A DNA stretch of 64,000 bases from positions 372,001 to 436,000 of the forward strand of contig NZ_CP011567.1 of the NCBI RefSeq assembly GCF_001655615.1. Reading direction: 5' to 3'. This document shows, piece by piece, positions 1 to 8,771 of the stretch. How positions within the stretch are numbered: the first letter of the stretch is position 1; each line of letters starts with the position of its first letter. This DNA is from Pseudomonas sp. GR 6-02 (GTDB lineage Bacteria > Pseudomonadota > Gammaproteobacteria > Pseudomonadales > Pseudomonadaceae). The notes under the pieces are model-generated. The model was not told the origin of the DNA, ran no database searches, and was given only the letters and a program-made list of their open reading frames with translations. A program made the translations under genes and the position numbers.

Positions 1-348
1 GTCGATGGCCAGGACACGCGGGCGTTGTTACCGCTCGACCCGTTTGCTTTCAATGGCGAGAGTCACGTGTCCTGCGCATTGCTCGGTGGGCCGATTCGCG
101 ACTTCAACCTGATTTATGCACCGGATCGTTACAGTGCGCGGTTGCAGTGGCTGGAAGGCAAGCAGCGGTTTTTTAGTGAAGCCGGGACTCTGCTGGTGTT
201 CAGTGTCAGTGAAGCGCTGGAAGTGAAGGTCGGTAACAAAGCATCGCAACTCGGTCGCCATGATTGCCTGCAACTGGACGGTAACGTCGGTCTGCAGGAC
301 GTCGCCCTCAATGGTTCGTGCTGCGTCATTGAGCTGACTGCACGCTGA
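1..348 (+). CDS. hutD: HutD family protein, C-terminal part (5' end outside window)
   Basis: The frame is open from base 1 and ends at the stop at 346-348, so only the last 115 residues are present. They read as the C-terminal half of a HutD-type cupin-like protein, with the stretch around SHVSCALLGGPIRDFNLIY and the ending CCVIELTAR. HutD is a small conserved protein of pseudomonad hut operons. It is thought to modulate hut expression or histidine flux; its biochemical activity is not established. Its position directly upstream of hutU, in the same orientation, supports the name. Nothing can be said about its start. Confidence 0.88.
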   Translation, partial: VDGQDTRALLPLDPFAFNGESHVSCALLGGPIRDFNLIYAPDRYSARLQWLEGKQRFFSEAGTLLVFSVSEALEVKVGNKASQLGRHDCLQLDGNVGLQDVALNGSCCVIELTAR

Positions 349-368
349 TCCAATATCGAGTCGCCTCT

Positions 369-434
369 ATCGCGGGCAAGCCTCGCTCCCACAAGGTCGA
401 TGACAATCTTGTGGGCGCGAGGCTTGCCCGCGAT
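369..434. repeat. REPIN-type inverted repeat, GCGGGCAAGCCTCGC family
   Basis: Two complementary arms at 369-395 and 408-434 match over 27 bases with only a base or so of mismatch, separated by 12 bases. The core, with GGCAAGCCTCGC and its complement, is a very common extragenic palindrome of fluorescent pseudomonads. It sits just 3' of hutD and could fold in the transcript as a stabilising or partly terminating hairpin. Confidence 0.85.
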
Positions 435-476
435 GCTTTTCGTCCTCGCAAATCCGTTCCCCATCGCGCACCAATT

Positions 477-522
477 TGTTACCGAACGCCCCAGTGTGGC
501 GCAAAACCATGCTCAAGTAACA
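477..522. promoter_or_regulatory. Possible upstream activator site (TGTTAC and GTAACA inverted hexamers)
   Basis: TGTTAC at 477-482 and its exact complement GTAACA at 517-522 face each other across 34 bases, about 120-160 bases upstream of the sigma-54 type promoter of hutU. Sigma-54 promoters need an upstream enhancer-binding activator. CbrB and NtrC are the known hut activators in Pseudomonas, and from memory CbrB half-sites have this kind of hexamer. The spacing is longer than I would expect, so the assignment to CbrB is a guess. Confidence 0.35.
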
Positions 523-633
523 ACCGGCACGTCCCCGAATAAATCCCCGCGAAAAATTTCACTTACGCCAGAACCCTTGATCCAGGCGCTTTCCAGCCCT
601 GTAAGAAATTTTCTTGGATGCTCATTCAACAAG

Positions 634-650
634 TTGGCCGCTTGATTGCA
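634..650 (+). promoter_or_regulatory. Sigma-54 (-24/-12) promoter of the hutU operon
   Basis: The sequence TTGGCCGCTTGATTGCA fits the sigma-54 consensus: GG at 636-637, GC at 648-649, exactly ten bases between them, TTGGC at the -24 element and TTGCA at the -12 element. It lies about 150 bases upstream of hutU, so the mRNA would carry a leader of about 135 bases. The hut catabolic operon of P. fluorescens is known to be transcribed from a sigma-54 promoter under CbrB/NtrC, which agrees with this position. Confidence 0.8.
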
Positions 651-654
651 TATG

Positions 655-668
655 CTTGTATGTACAAG
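655..668. promoter_or_regulatory. HutC-type operator overlapping the hutU transcription start
   Basis: CTTGTATGTACAAG is a perfect 6+6 inverted repeat with a two-base centre. It begins five bases downstream of the -12 element and so would cover the predicted transcription start. HutC, a GntR-family repressor released by urocanate, binds palindromes of this CTTGTA/TACAAG type in pseudomonads. Repressor bound here would block polymerase until urocanate accumulates. The hutC gene itself is not in the window. Confidence 0.8.
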
Positions 669-798
669 TAAAGACGTATGTGTATGAGTCACGAAGACTC
701 AACCATCGTCCACTGATTCGCTGATGTGCACTGATGCCCATCGGCTTGCTCGCCCACTACCTGGGTTGGTTTGGATTGATTGCTGAGGAGTTCTTTTC

Positions 799-2481
799 GT
801 GACTGAGAATAAACCTACTAAGTTTCGTGACGTTGAAATCCGTGCTGCCCGCGGTAACAAGCTGACCGCCAAGAGCTGGCTGACTGAAGCGCCGCTGCGC
901 ATGCTGATGAACAACCTCGACCCGGAAGTCGCCGAGAACCCTAAAGAACTGGTGGTTTACGGTGGTATCGGTCGTGCGGCACGTAACTGGGAATGCTACG
1001 ACAAGATCGTCGAAAGCCTGACCAACCTGAACGACGACGAGACCCTGCTGGTGCAATCCGGCAAGCCGGTCGGCGTGTTCAAGACCCACAGCAACGCACC
1101 ACGCGTTCTGATTGCCAACTCCAACCTGGTACCCCACTGGGCGAACTGGGAGCACTTCAACGAACTCGACGCCAAGGGCCTGGCCATGTACGGCCAGATG
1201 ACCGCCGGCAGCTGGATCTACATCGGCAGCCAGGGCATCGTTCAAGGCACCTACGAAACCTTCGTCGAAGCCGGTCGCCAGCATTACAACGATGATCTGA
1301 AAGGTCGTTGGGTCCTGACCGCAGGCCTCGGCGGCATGGGCGGCGCTCAACCTCTGGCTGCAACTCTGGCCGGCGCTTGCTCGCTGAACATCGAATGCCA
1401 ACAAGTGAGTATCGATTTCCGTCTGAAAAGCCGTTACGTCGACGAGCAAGCCAAAGACCTCGACGACGCCCTGGCCCGTATCGCCAAATACACTGCCGAA
1501 GGCAAGGCGATCTCCATCGCCCTGCTGGGCAACGCTGCGGAAATCCTCCCGGAACTGGTCCGTCGTGGCGTGCGCCCGGACATGGTCACCGACCAGACCA
1601 GCGCCCACGACCCGCTCAACGGCTACCTGCCGGCCGGCTGGACCTGGGACGAATACCGCGCTCGCGCCAAGACCGAACCTGCTGCCGTGGTCAAGGCCGC
1701 CAAGCAATCGATGGCCGTGCACGTTAAAGCGATGTTGGACTTCCAGAAAATGGGCGTGCCGACGTTCGACTACGGCAACAACATCCGTCAGATGGCGCAA
1801 GAAGAAGGTGTGGAAAACGCATTCGACTTCCCGGGTTTCGTACCGGCTTACATCCGTCCACTGTTCTGCCGTGGCATCGGCCCGTTCCGTTGGGCTGCGC
1901 TGTCGGGCGACCCGCAGGACATCTACAAGACCGACGCTAAAGTCAAAGAACTGATCCCGGACGACGCCCACCTGCACAACTGGCTGGACATGGCTCGCGA
2001 GCGCATCAGCTTCCAGGGTCTGCCGGCACGTATCTGCTGGGTTGGCCTGGGCCTGCGCGCCAAGCTCGGTCTGGCGTTCAACGAAATGGTCCGTAGCGGT
2101 GAATTGTCCGCGCCAATCGTGATCGGTCGCGACCACCTGGACTCCGGTTCCGTATCCAGCCCGAACCGCGAAACCGAATCGATGCAGGACGGTTCCGACG
2201 CCGTGTCCGACTGGCCACTGCTCAACGCTCTGCTGAACACCGCAAGCGGCGCGACCTGGGTTTCCCTGCACCACGGCGGCGGCGTCGGCATGGGCTTCTC
2301 CCAGCACTCGGGCATGGTGATTGTCTGCGACGGTACTGACGAAGCGGCCGAGCGTATCGCTCGCGTGCTGCACAACGACCCGGCCACCGGTGTCATGCGT
2401 CACGCCGATGCGGGTTACCAGATCGCGATCGACTGCGCCAAGGAACAGGGGCTGAACCTGCCGATGATCACCGGCAAATAA
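799..2481 (+). CDS. hutU: Urocanate hydratase (urocanase)
   Basis: Converts urocanate to 4-imidazolone-5-propanoate, the second step of histidine breakdown, in the cytoplasm with tightly bound NAD+. The 560-residue length is that of bacterial urocanases. The glycine-rich NAD-binding segment [10 protein letters not shown] lies near residue 178, and the active-site cysteine is Cys413 in [14 protein letters not shown], equivalent to Cys410 of the P. putida enzyme. The GTG start at 799 is chosen because GAGGAG lies at 785-790 and the protein then begins [19 protein letters not shown], as in relatives. It is the first gene of the hut operon after the sigma-54/HutC control region. Confidence 0.98.
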   Translation: MTENKPTKFRDVEIRAARGNKLTAKSWLTEAPLRMLMNNLDPEVAENPKELVVYGGIGRAARNWECYDKIVESLTNLNDDETLLVQSGKPVGVFKTHSNAPRVLIANSNLVPHWANWEHFNELDAKGLAMYGQMTAGSWIYIGSQGIVQGTYETFVEAGRQHYNDDLKGRWVLTAGLGGMGGAQPLAATLAGACSLNIECQQVSIDFRLKSRYVDEQAKDLDDALARIAKYTAEGKAISIALLGNAAEILPELVRRGVRPDMVTDQTSAHDPLNGYLPAGWTWDEYRARAKTEPAAVVKAAKQSMAVHVKAMLDFQKMGVPTFDYGNNIRQMAQEEGVENAFDFPGFVPAYIRPLFCRGIGPFRWAALSGDPQDIYKTDAKVKELIPDDAHLHNWLDMARERISFQGLPARICWVGLGLRAKLGLAFNEMVRSGELSAPIVIGRDHLDSGSVSSPNRETESMQDGSDAVSDWPLLNALLNTASGATWVSLHHGGGVGMGFSQHSGMVIVCDGTDEAAERIARVLHNDPATGVMRHADAGYQIAIDCAKEQGLNLPMITGK

Positions 2482-2493
2482 GAGAAAAGACCA

Positions 2494-2523
2494 CTGCAGG
2501 AGCTGTCGCGGCAGCTCCTGCAG
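2494..2523. repeat. Perfect 12-bp inverted repeat between hutU and hutX
   Basis: Arms at 2494-2505 and 2512-2523 are exactly complementary around a six-base loop, 12 bases after the hutU stop. There is no T-run, so it is not a classical terminator. It is more likely a REP-type hairpin that protects or trims the hutU transcript end and lowers readthrough into hutXWV. Confidence 0.75.
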
Positions 2524-2651
2524 AGATCACGATGTTGCAGACCCAACAATAAGCGGGGCGGGTCGCGCGTAGCGCAGGCCTGATTGGACGTGGACAGGGC
2601 TGGATGCCTCTTGACTGCCGTAAGCCAACTCATGATTAGGAGCGTCACACA

Positions 2652-3620
2652 ATGAAATCGAACAAGACCCTGCTGACCACTTTGCTTTCCATGGGCCTGC
2701 TGGCCAGTGCCGGTGCTACCCAGGCGGCTGGCTGGTGCGAATCGGGTAAACCGGTGAAATTCGCCGGCCTGAACTGGGAAAGCGCCATGCTGCTGACCGA
2801 CGTGCTGCAAGTCGTGTTGGAGAAAGGCTACGACTGCAAGACCGACAGCCTGCCGGGCAACTCCATCACCATGGAAAACGCCCTGAGCAGCAACGACATC
2901 CAAGTGTTCGCCGAAGAGTGGGTCGGCCGCAGCGAAGTCTGGAACAAGGCCGAGAAGGCCGGCAAGGTCGTCGGTGTCGGCGCTCCGGTGGTGGGTGCCG
3001 TCGAAGGCTGGTACGTGCCGCGCTACGTGATCGAAGGCGACGCCAAGCGCAAACTGGAAGCCAAAGCGCCGGACCTGAAAAACATTGCCGACCTGGCTAA
3101 ATATTCCGCGGTATTCAAGGACGCCGAAGAGCCATCCAAAGGGCGTTTCTACAACTGCCCGGCCGGCTGGACCTGCGAGCTGGATAACAGCGAAATGCTG
3201 AAAAGCTACGGCCTGGAAAACAGCTACACCAACTTCCGTCCAGGCACCGGCCCGGCGCTGGATGCGGCGGTACTGTCGAGCTACAAGCGTGGCGAGCCGA
3301 TCCTTTTCTACTACTGGTCGCCAACCCCGCTGATGGGCCAGATCGACGTGGTCAAACTGGAAGAAAAACCGGGTGTCGACAAGCGCGTGACCATCAAGGT
3401 CGGCCTCTCCAAGACTTTCCACGAGCAGGCCCCGGAACTGGTGACCGTGCTGGAAAAGGTCAACCTGCCGATCGACCTGTTGAATCAGAACCTGGGGCGT
3501 ATGGCCAAAGAGCGGATCGAGTCGCCAAAACTGGCCAAGATCTTCTTGAAGGAACATCCTGAAGTCTGGCACGCGTGGGTGAGCGAAGACGCAGCCAAGA
3601 AAATCGACGCGGCCTTGTAG
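2652..3620 (+). CDS. hutX: ABC transporter periplasmic substrate-binding protein of the HutX/ProX (OpuAC) type
   Basis: A 322-residue protein with a typical Sec signal peptide (MKSNKTLLTTLLSMGLLASAGATQA, cut before AGW near residue 26) and an OpuAC-family body rich in tryptophan and tyrosine (NWESAML, EGWYVPRY, FYYWSPTPL). The family normally binds quaternary amines such as glycine betaine. Members inside hut loci are called HutX, and in Sinorhizobium HutXWV takes up histidine. The ATG at 2652 follows AGGAG. It is followed by its permease and ATPase. The ligand is inferred from context and could be histidine, urocanate, proline betaine or another compound. Confidence 0.85.
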   Translation: MKSNKTLLTTLLSMGLLASAGATQAAGWCESGKPVKFAGLNWESAMLLTDVLQVVLEKGYDCKTDSLPGNSITMENALSSNDIQVFAEEWVGRSEVWNKAEKAGKVVGVGAPVVGAVEGWYVPRYVIEGDAKRKLEAKAPDLKNIADLAKYSAVFKDAEEPSKGRFYNCPAGWTCELDNSEMLKSYGLENSYTNFRPGTGPALDAAVLSSYKRGEPILFYYWSPTPLMGQIDVVKLEEKPGVDKRVTIKVGLSKTFHEQAPELVTVLEKVNLPIDLLNQNLGRMAKERIESPKLAKIFLKEHPEVWHAWVSEDAAKKIDAAL

Positions 3621-3690
3621 GTTGAGCCTCTCCGACTGTCGGCAACGGCAGTCGGATGCTTGATCGCAACCCCTTGATTGAGAGTCTCTT

Positions 3691-4542
3691 ATGTTTCCCG
3701 AAAGCTTTACCTTTTCCATCGCCGACTGGGTCAACGGTTGGGTCGATACGCTGGTCACCAACTACGGCGACGTGTTCCGCAGCATCTCTGACACCCTGCT
3801 GTGGGCCATCGTCAATCTTGAAGGGCTGCTGCGTGCGGCGCCCTGGTGGCTGATGCTGGCGATCGTGGCGGGCGTGGCCTGGCACGCGACCCGCAAAGTC
3901 GTGACCACGGCGGTCATCGTCGGCCTGCTGTTCCTGGTGGGCGCGGTCGGTCTCTGGGACAAGCTGATGCAGACCCTGGCGCTGATGATGGTGGCGACGG
4001 TCATCTCGGTGCTGATCGGCATTCCGTTGGGCATTCTTTCTGCGCGCAGCAATCGCCTGCGTTCGGTGTTGATGCCGTTGCTGGACATCATGCAAACCAT
4101 GCCGAGCTTCGTGTACCTGATCCCGGTGCTGATGCTGTTCGGCCTGGGCAAGGTCCCGGCGATTTTCGCTACCGTTATTTACGCTGCGCCGCCGCTGATC
4201 CGCCTGACCGATCTGGGTATTCGCCAGGTTGACGGTGAAGTGATGGAAGCGATCAACGCCTTCGGTGCCAACCGCTGGCAGCAACTGTTCGGCGTGCAAC
4301 TGCCGCTGGCCCTGCCAAGCATCATGGCCGGGATCAACCAGACCACCATGATGGCCCTGTCGATGGTGGTGATCGCCTCGATGATCGGTGCCCGTGGCTT
4401 GGGTGAAGACGTATTGGTGGGGATTCAGACCCTCAACGTCGGACGTGGTCTTGAGGCCGGTCTGGCGATCGTGATTCTGGCAGTGGTGATCGACCGCATT
4501 ACACAGGCGTACGGTCGTGCACGGCATGAGGTGAGCAAATGA
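3691..4542 (+). CDS. hutW: ABC transporter permease of the HutW/ProW type
   Basis: Inner-membrane subunit of the HutXWV importer, 283 residues. There are two hydrophobic segments near residues 50-90, then the BPD_transp_1 domain with about five transmembrane helices. The EAA-type coupling loop falls around EVMEAINAFGANRWQQLFGVQ, near residues 184-204, and contacts the ATPase. It begins 70 bases after hutX, and its last four bases overlap the hutV start (ATGA), indicating translational coupling. The single permease per system is typical of the ProW/OpuA family. Confidence 0.9.
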   Translation: MFPESFTFSIADWVNGWVDTLVTNYGDVFRSISDTLLWAIVNLEGLLRAAPWWLMLAIVAGVAWHATRKVVTTAVIVGLLFLVGAVGLWDKLMQTLALMMVATVISVLIGIPLGILSARSNRLRSVLMPLLDIMQTMPSFVYLIPVLMLFGLGKVPAIFATVIYAAPPLIRLTDLGIRQVDGEVMEAINAFGANRWQQLFGVQLPLALPSIMAGINQTTMMALSMVVIASMIGARGLGEDVLVGIQTLNVGRGLEAGLAIVILAVVIDRITQAYGRARHEVSK

Positions 4543-5369
4543 GCAACGCAGCCATCAGCAAGATCGAAGTCAAAAACGTCTTCAAGATTTTCGGCAACCG
4601 TTCCAAGGATGCGCTGGCCATGATTAGCCAGGGCAAAACCAAAGACCAGGTACTGGCCGAAACCGGTTGCGTGGTTGGCGTGAATGACCTGTCGCTGAGC
4701 ATCGGCACCGGCGAGATCTTCGTGATCATGGGCCTGTCGGGTTCCGGCAAGTCGACCCTGGTGCGTCACTTCAACCGCCTGATCGACCCGACCAGCGGCG
4801 CGATCCTGGTGGACGGCGTGGACATCCTGCAATACGACATGGAAGCCTTGCGCGAATTTCGCCGGCACAAGATCAGCATGGTGTTCCAGAGCTTCGGCCT
4901 GCTGCCGCACAAAAGCGTGCTGGATAACGTCGCCTACGGCCTGAAAGTGCGTGGCGAGAGCAAGCAGATGTGCGCCGAGCGCGCGCTGCACTGGATCAAC
5001 ACCGTGGGCCTGAAGGGCTACGAAAACAAATACCCGCATCAGCTTTCCGGCGGTATGCGCCAGCGTGTGGGCCTGGCTCGCGCCCTGGCGGCGGACACCG
5101 ACATCATCCTGATGGACGAAGCTTTCAGCGCCCTCGACCCGCTGATCCGCGCCGAAATGCAGGACCAGTTGCTGGAACTGCAAAAGACCCTGCACAAGAC
5201 CATCGTCTTCATCACCCACGACCTCGATGAGGCCGTGCGCATCGGCAACCGCATCGCGATCCTCAAGGATGGCCGGCTGATTCAGGTCGGCACGCCACGA
5301 GAGATCCTGCATTCGCCGGCGGATGAGTATGTAGACCGGTTCGTACAGCGGCGGGCTGCGGTGGTTTGA
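4539..5369 (+). CDS. hutV: ABC transporter ATP-binding protein of the HutV/ProV type
   Basis: ATPase of the HutXWV importer, 276 residues. The Walker A motif GLSGSGKS is near residue 65, the Q-loop in VFQSFGLLPH, the signature LSGGMRQR, Walker B in DIILMDEAFSALDP, and the switch histidine in FITHDLDE. The N-terminal extension with ALAMISQGKTKDQVLAETG is the type seen in ProV-family subunits. It ends at FVQRRAAVV without the tandem CBS domains that full-length ProV carries, so it should not show CBS-mediated osmosensing; this fits a nutrient uptake role. It overlaps hutW by four bases. Confidence 0.92.
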   Translation: MSNAAISKIEVKNVFKIFGNRSKDALAMISQGKTKDQVLAETGCVVGVNDLSLSIGTGEIFVIMGLSGSGKSTLVRHFNRLIDPTSGAILVDGVDILQYDMEALREFRRHKISMVFQSFGLLPHKSVLDNVAYGLKVRGESKQMCAERALHWINTVGLKGYENKYPHQLSGGMRQRVGLARALAADTDIILMDEAFSALDPLIRAEMQDQLLELQKTLHKTIVFITHDLDEAVRIGNRIAILKDGRLIQVGTPREILHSPADEYVDRFVQRRAAVV

Positions 5370-5382
5370 GGTTGATCGTTTT

Positions 5383-5476
5383 TGTGGCGAGGGAGCTTGC
5401 TCCCGCTGGGTTGCGAAGCGGCCCTGAAAATCTGCGACCGCTGCGCGGTCGAACGGGAGCAAGCTCCCTCGCCACA
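5383..5476. repeat. REPIN, GGGAGC(A/T)(A/T)GCTCCC family
   Basis: Arms at 5383-5405 and 5454-5476 are perfectly complementary over 23 bases. They carry the GCGAGGGAGC core characteristic of one large REPIN group of P. fluorescens. The inner part holds further short complementary segments. It fills most of the 144-base gap between hutV and hutH1. Confidence 0.9.
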
Positions 5477-5513
5477 GGTGTCATACGTCCATGAATTTTG
5501 TATGAGGCTCTAG

Positions 5514-7037
5514 ATGTCCCAGGCTGAAAAAATCGTTATCGCCGATGCCCCGTTGCGTTGGCAGGATGTGGTCGCGGTCGCCCGCCACGGTGCGCAGCTT
5601 GAGCTGTCGGCCCAAACCTGGGCGCGGATCGAGAATGCCCAGGCGATCGTCCAGCGCATCGTCGCCAGCGGCGAGCGCGCCTATGGCGTCAACACCGGCC
5701 TGGGCGCCTTGTGCAACGTCTCGCTCAAGGATGAACAACTCAGCCAGCTGTCGCGCAACACCTTGCTCAGCCATGCCTGCGGCGTCGGTGCTCCACTGTC
5801 CGACGAGCAGACTCGCGCGATCCTCTGCGCCGCGATCCACAACTACAGCCATGGCAAATCCGGCATTCACCGCCGGGTGGTCGAAGCATTGCTGGCGCTG
5901 CTCAATCGCGGCATCACTCCGCAGGTGCCGTCCCAGGGGTCGGTCGGTTATCTGACCCACATGGCCCACATCGGTATCGCGCTGCTGGGCGTCGGCAATG
6001 TCAGCTATCGCGGGCAGATCGTTTCTGCACAACAAGCCTTGGCCGAAGAAGGGCTGCAACCGGTTCAACTGGGTGCCAAAGATGGTTTGTGCCTGGTCAA
6101 CGGCACACCGTGCATGACCGGCCTCAGCTGCCTGGCCCTGGCCGATGCAACGAACCTGGTGCAGTGGGCCGATGTGATCGGCGCCATGAGCTTCGAAGCC
6201 CAGCGTGGTCAGATTGCCGCGTTCGATGCTGAGATCATTGCGCTCAAACCGCATCCGGGCATGCAACAGGTGGGTATCAATCTGCGGGCGTTGCTCGACG
6301 GCAGTGAAGTGATCGCCAACAGCAAAGGTATTCGCACTCAGGATGCACTGAGCATCCGCTCGATTCCGCAAGTGCATGGCGCTGCCCGCGATCAGCTGGA
6401 ACACGCCAGAAAACAGATCGAAACCGAGCTCAACTCCGCGACCGACAACCCGTTGCTGCTGGGCACGCCGGACAATTTCCGCGTCATGTCCCAGGCCAAT
6501 CCGCACGGCCAATCAGTCGCTTTGGCGGCTGACTTGCTGGCGATCGCGATGGCTGAGATCGGCTCCATTGCCGAGCGTCGCCTGGACCGCTTGGTCAACC
6601 CGCACGTCAGCGGTTTGCCAGCCTTTCTGGTGGCCAACCCGGGCGTGAACTCCGGGATGATGATCGTGCAATACGTCGCGGCGTCGCTGTGTGCGGAAAA
6701 CCGCCAGTTGGCGCAGCCGGCGGTGCTCGATAACTACGTCACTTCGGGCTTGCAGGAAGACCACCTGAGCATGGGCACCAACGCCGCGCTGAAGCTGCAT
6801 CGCGCGTTGGAAAACTGCACGCAGATCCTCGCCATCGAGTACCTGTTGGCGGCTCAGGCTTTTGAATTCCTGAAAGAACAACGCTTCGGCGCCGGCACCG
6901 ATGCCGCGTGGCGCCTGCTGCGCGAACGTATTCCGGCCTACGACCAGGACCGCTGGCTGGCGCCAGACATCGCCAGCGCCGCTGCTGTTTTGAAAGACCC
7001 GATTTTGCTGCACAAGGCTGTACCGAACCTCAACTGA
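5514..7037 (+). CDS. hutH1: HAL/PAL/TAL-family protein HutH1 lacking the MIO-forming triad (probable non-lyase paralogue)
   Basis: A 507-residue aromatic amino acid lyase homologue that aligns along its whole length with HutH2 downstream. The family makes its electrophilic cofactor MIO from an Ala-Ser-Gly triad in [14 protein letters not shown]. Here the same place reads [11 protein letters not shown] (Gly145 directly followed by Tyr146), three residues shorter with the frame intact. Two other active-site positions differ: the Tyr of PYSLRCQPQ is Leu (ALSIRSIPQ), and the Phe of GNFHAEP is Pro (ANPHGQS). The N-terminal YGVNTG, LSHACG, NGT and QEDH elements remain. Ammonia-lyase activity by the known mechanism is therefore unlikely. 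From memory, hutH1 of P. fluorescens SBW25 is dispensable for growth on histidine. Its role is unknown. Confidence 0.9.
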   Translation: MSQAEKIVIADAPLRWQDVVAVARHGAQLELSAQTWARIENAQAIVQRIVASGERAYGVNTGLGALCNVSLKDEQLSQLSRNTLLSHACGVGAPLSDEQTRAILCAAIHNYSHGKSGIHRRVVEALLALLNRGITPQVPSQGSVGYLTHMAHIGIALLGVGNVSYRGQIVSAQQALAEEGLQPVQLGAKDGLCLVNGTPCMTGLSCLALADATNLVQWADVIGAMSFEAQRGQIAAFDAEIIALKPHPGMQQVGINLRALLDGSEVIANSKGIRTQDALSIRSIPQVHGAARDQLEHARKQIETELNSATDNPLLLGTPDNFRVMSQANPHGQSVALAADLLAIAMAEIGSIAERRLDRLVNPHVSGLPAFLVANPGVNSGMMIVQYVAASLCAENRQLAQPAVLDNYVTSGLQEDHLSMGTNAALKLHRALENCTQILAIEYLLAAQAFEFLKEQRFGAGTDAAWRLLRERIPAYDQDRWLAPDIASAAAVLKDPILLHKAVPNLN

Positions 7038-7156
7038 TTTCCACAACCACCAGCGTGCCAAGGCGCGGCCCCTCCAAAAGGCGGGAAGCGACGGACAACG
7101 GATATCTCCGGAGCGTCTGGTTAGTTAATAAAAATGCTCTCAAAAGGAGAATGAAT

Positions 7157-8689
7157 GTGACTGCGCTTAATTTGATTCCCGGCCAACTGAGCCTTGCCCA
7201 ACTGCGTGATGTGTATCAGCAACCGGTCAAAATCACTCTCGACGAAAGCGCTTCGGCGCAAATCGAAGCCAGCGTTGCCTGCGTGGAACAGATCCTCGCC
7301 GAGAACCGCACCGCGTATGGCATCAACACCGGTTTCGGCCTGCTGGCCTCGACCCGCATCGCCAGCGAAGACCTGGAAAACCTCCAGCGCTCGCTGGTGC
7401 TGTCCCATGCCGCCGGTGTCGGCGAGCCGATCAGCGACGCCCTGGTGCGACTGGTCATGGTGCTCAAGGTCAACAGCCTGAGCCGTGGTTTCTCCGGCAT
7501 TCGTCGTCAGGTGATCGACGCACTGATCGCGCTGATCAATGCCGAGGTTTACCCGCATATTCCTCTGAAAGGTTCGGTTGGTGCATCCGGCGATTTGGCG
7601 CCGTTGGCGCACATGTCGCTGGTACTGCTGGGTGAAGGCAAGGCGCGCTACAAAGGTGAATGGCTGCCCGCTACCGAAGCGCTGAAAGTCGCCGGTCTGA
7701 CACCGCTGACCCTGGCAGCGAAAGAAGGCCTGGCGCTGCTCAACGGCACTCAGGTGTCCACCGCCTACGCCCTGCGTGGCCTGTTCGAAGGCGAAGATCT
7801 GTTCGCCGGCGCCCTGGCTCTTGGTGGCCTGACGGTCGAAGCGGTATTGGGTTCGCGCTCGCCATTCGACGCACGTATTCACGCTGCTCGCGGCCAGAAA
7901 GGCCAGATCGACGCCGCTGCTGCTTACCGCGATCTGCTGGGCGAGCGCAGTGAAGTGTCCGACTCGCACCAGAACTGCGAAAAGGTCCAGGATCCGTACT
8001 CCCTGCGCTGCCAGCCGCAAGTCATGGGCGCCTGCCTGACCCAGTTCCGTCAGGCCGCCGAAGTGCTTGCCATCGAAGCCAACGCCGTATCGGACAACCC
8101 ATTGGTGTTCGCCGCTGAAGGCGACGTGATCTCCGGCGGTAATTTCCACGCCGAGCCGGTGGCCATGGCTGCCGACAACATGGCCCTGGCCATTGCCGAA
8201 ATCGGCTCCCTGAGTGAACGCCGCATCTCGCTGATGATGGACAAGCACATGTCGCAACTGCCGCCGTTCCTGGTGGCCAATGGCGGCGTGAACTCCGGCT
8301 TCATGATCGCTCAAGTAACGGCTGCGGCACTGGCCAGCGAGAACAAGGCGCTGTCCCATCCGCATTCGGTGGACAGCCTGCCGACTTCCGCCAACCAGGA
8401 AGACCACGTGTCCATGGCGCCGGCTGCCGGCAAGCGTCTGTGGGAAATGGCCGAGAACACTCGCGGGATTCTCGCGGTGGAATGGTTGGCGGCGGCCCAG
8501 GGGCTGGATCTGCGCGACGGTCTGAAAACCTCGCCAAAACTGGAAAAAGCCCGTGCGATCCTGCGTGCTGAAGTGCCGTTCTACGAGAAGGACCGCTTCT
8601 TTGCGCCGGACATCAATGCGGCCAGTGAGTTGTTGGCGACGCGTTGCCTGAATGGCCTGGTGACGGCGAAGTTGCTGCCTAGCCTGTAA
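7157..8689 (+). CDS. hutH: Histidine ammonia-lyase (histidase)
   Basis: Removes ammonia from L-histidine to give trans-urocanate, the first hut step; cytoplasmic homotetramer. This is the HutH2 copy. With the GTG start at 7157 the protein has 510 residues and begins [17 protein letters not shown], nearly the same as the P. putida enzyme. AAGGAGA ends seven bases upstream; an ATG at 7151 lies too close to it. The MIO triad Ala143-Ser144-Gly145 is intact in [14 protein letters not shown]. Catalytic elements [38 protein letters not shown] and NQEDH are all present. The adjacent hutH1 is its degenerate paralogue. Confidence 0.97.
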   Translation: MTALNLIPGQLSLAQLRDVYQQPVKITLDESASAQIEASVACVEQILAENRTAYGINTGFGLLASTRIASEDLENLQRSLVLSHAAGVGEPISDALVRLVMVLKVNSLSRGFSGIRRQVIDALIALINAEVYPHIPLKGSVGASGDLAPLAHMSLVLLGEGKARYKGEWLPATEALKVAGLTPLTLAAKEGLALLNGTQVSTAYALRGLFEGEDLFAGALALGGLTVEAVLGSRSPFDARIHAARGQKGQIDAAAAYRDLLGERSEVSDSHQNCEKVQDPYSLRCQPQVMGACLTQFRQAAEVLAIEANAVSDNPLVFAAEGDVISGGNFHAEPVAMAADNMALAIAEIGSLSERRISLMMDKHMSQLPPFLVANGGVNSGFMIAQVTAAALASENKALSHPHSVDSLPTSANQEDHVSMAPAAGKRLWEMAENTRGILAVEWLAAAQGLDLRDGLKTSPKLEKARAILRAEVPFYEKDRFFAPDINAASELLATRCLNGLVTAKLLPSL

Positions 8690-8703
8690 TAGCTCCTTCC
8701 CTG

Positions 8704-8738
8704 ATGATCGTTCCCACGCGGAGCGTGGGAACGATCAT
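8704..8738. repeat. Perfect 16-bp hairpin between hutH and hutT
   Basis: Arms at 8704-8719 and 8723-8738 are exactly complementary with a three-base loop. The GATCGTTCCCACGC core is a common pseudomonad extragenic palindrome, and a degraded relative occurs at about 20713-20745 after opgH. There is no long T-run, so partial termination or 3'-end protection of the upstream mRNA is more likely than full termination. Confidence 0.8.
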
Positions 8739-8771
8739 TTAGCGTCGAATAAGAATAATTAAGGACGAGAG

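Noticed and set aside
757..2403. Long open frame (548 codons) on the minus strand opposite hutU
   Set aside because: It is antisense to a certain gene. High GC at third positions makes such mirror frames common here, and its composition (Val/His/Arg/Gln-rich, no domain) is that of a shadow.
5931..5970. HutH1 missing triad explained by frameshift or sequencing error
   Set aside because: The difference is exactly nine bases, the frame is kept on both sides, and other active-site positions differ too. A simple error is unlikely.
6908..7156. Upstream extension of the HutH2 frame into the end of hutH1
   Set aside because: The extension is out-of-frame hutH1 sequence. The real start is the GTG at 7157, with a good ribosome site and an N-terminus matching known histidases.
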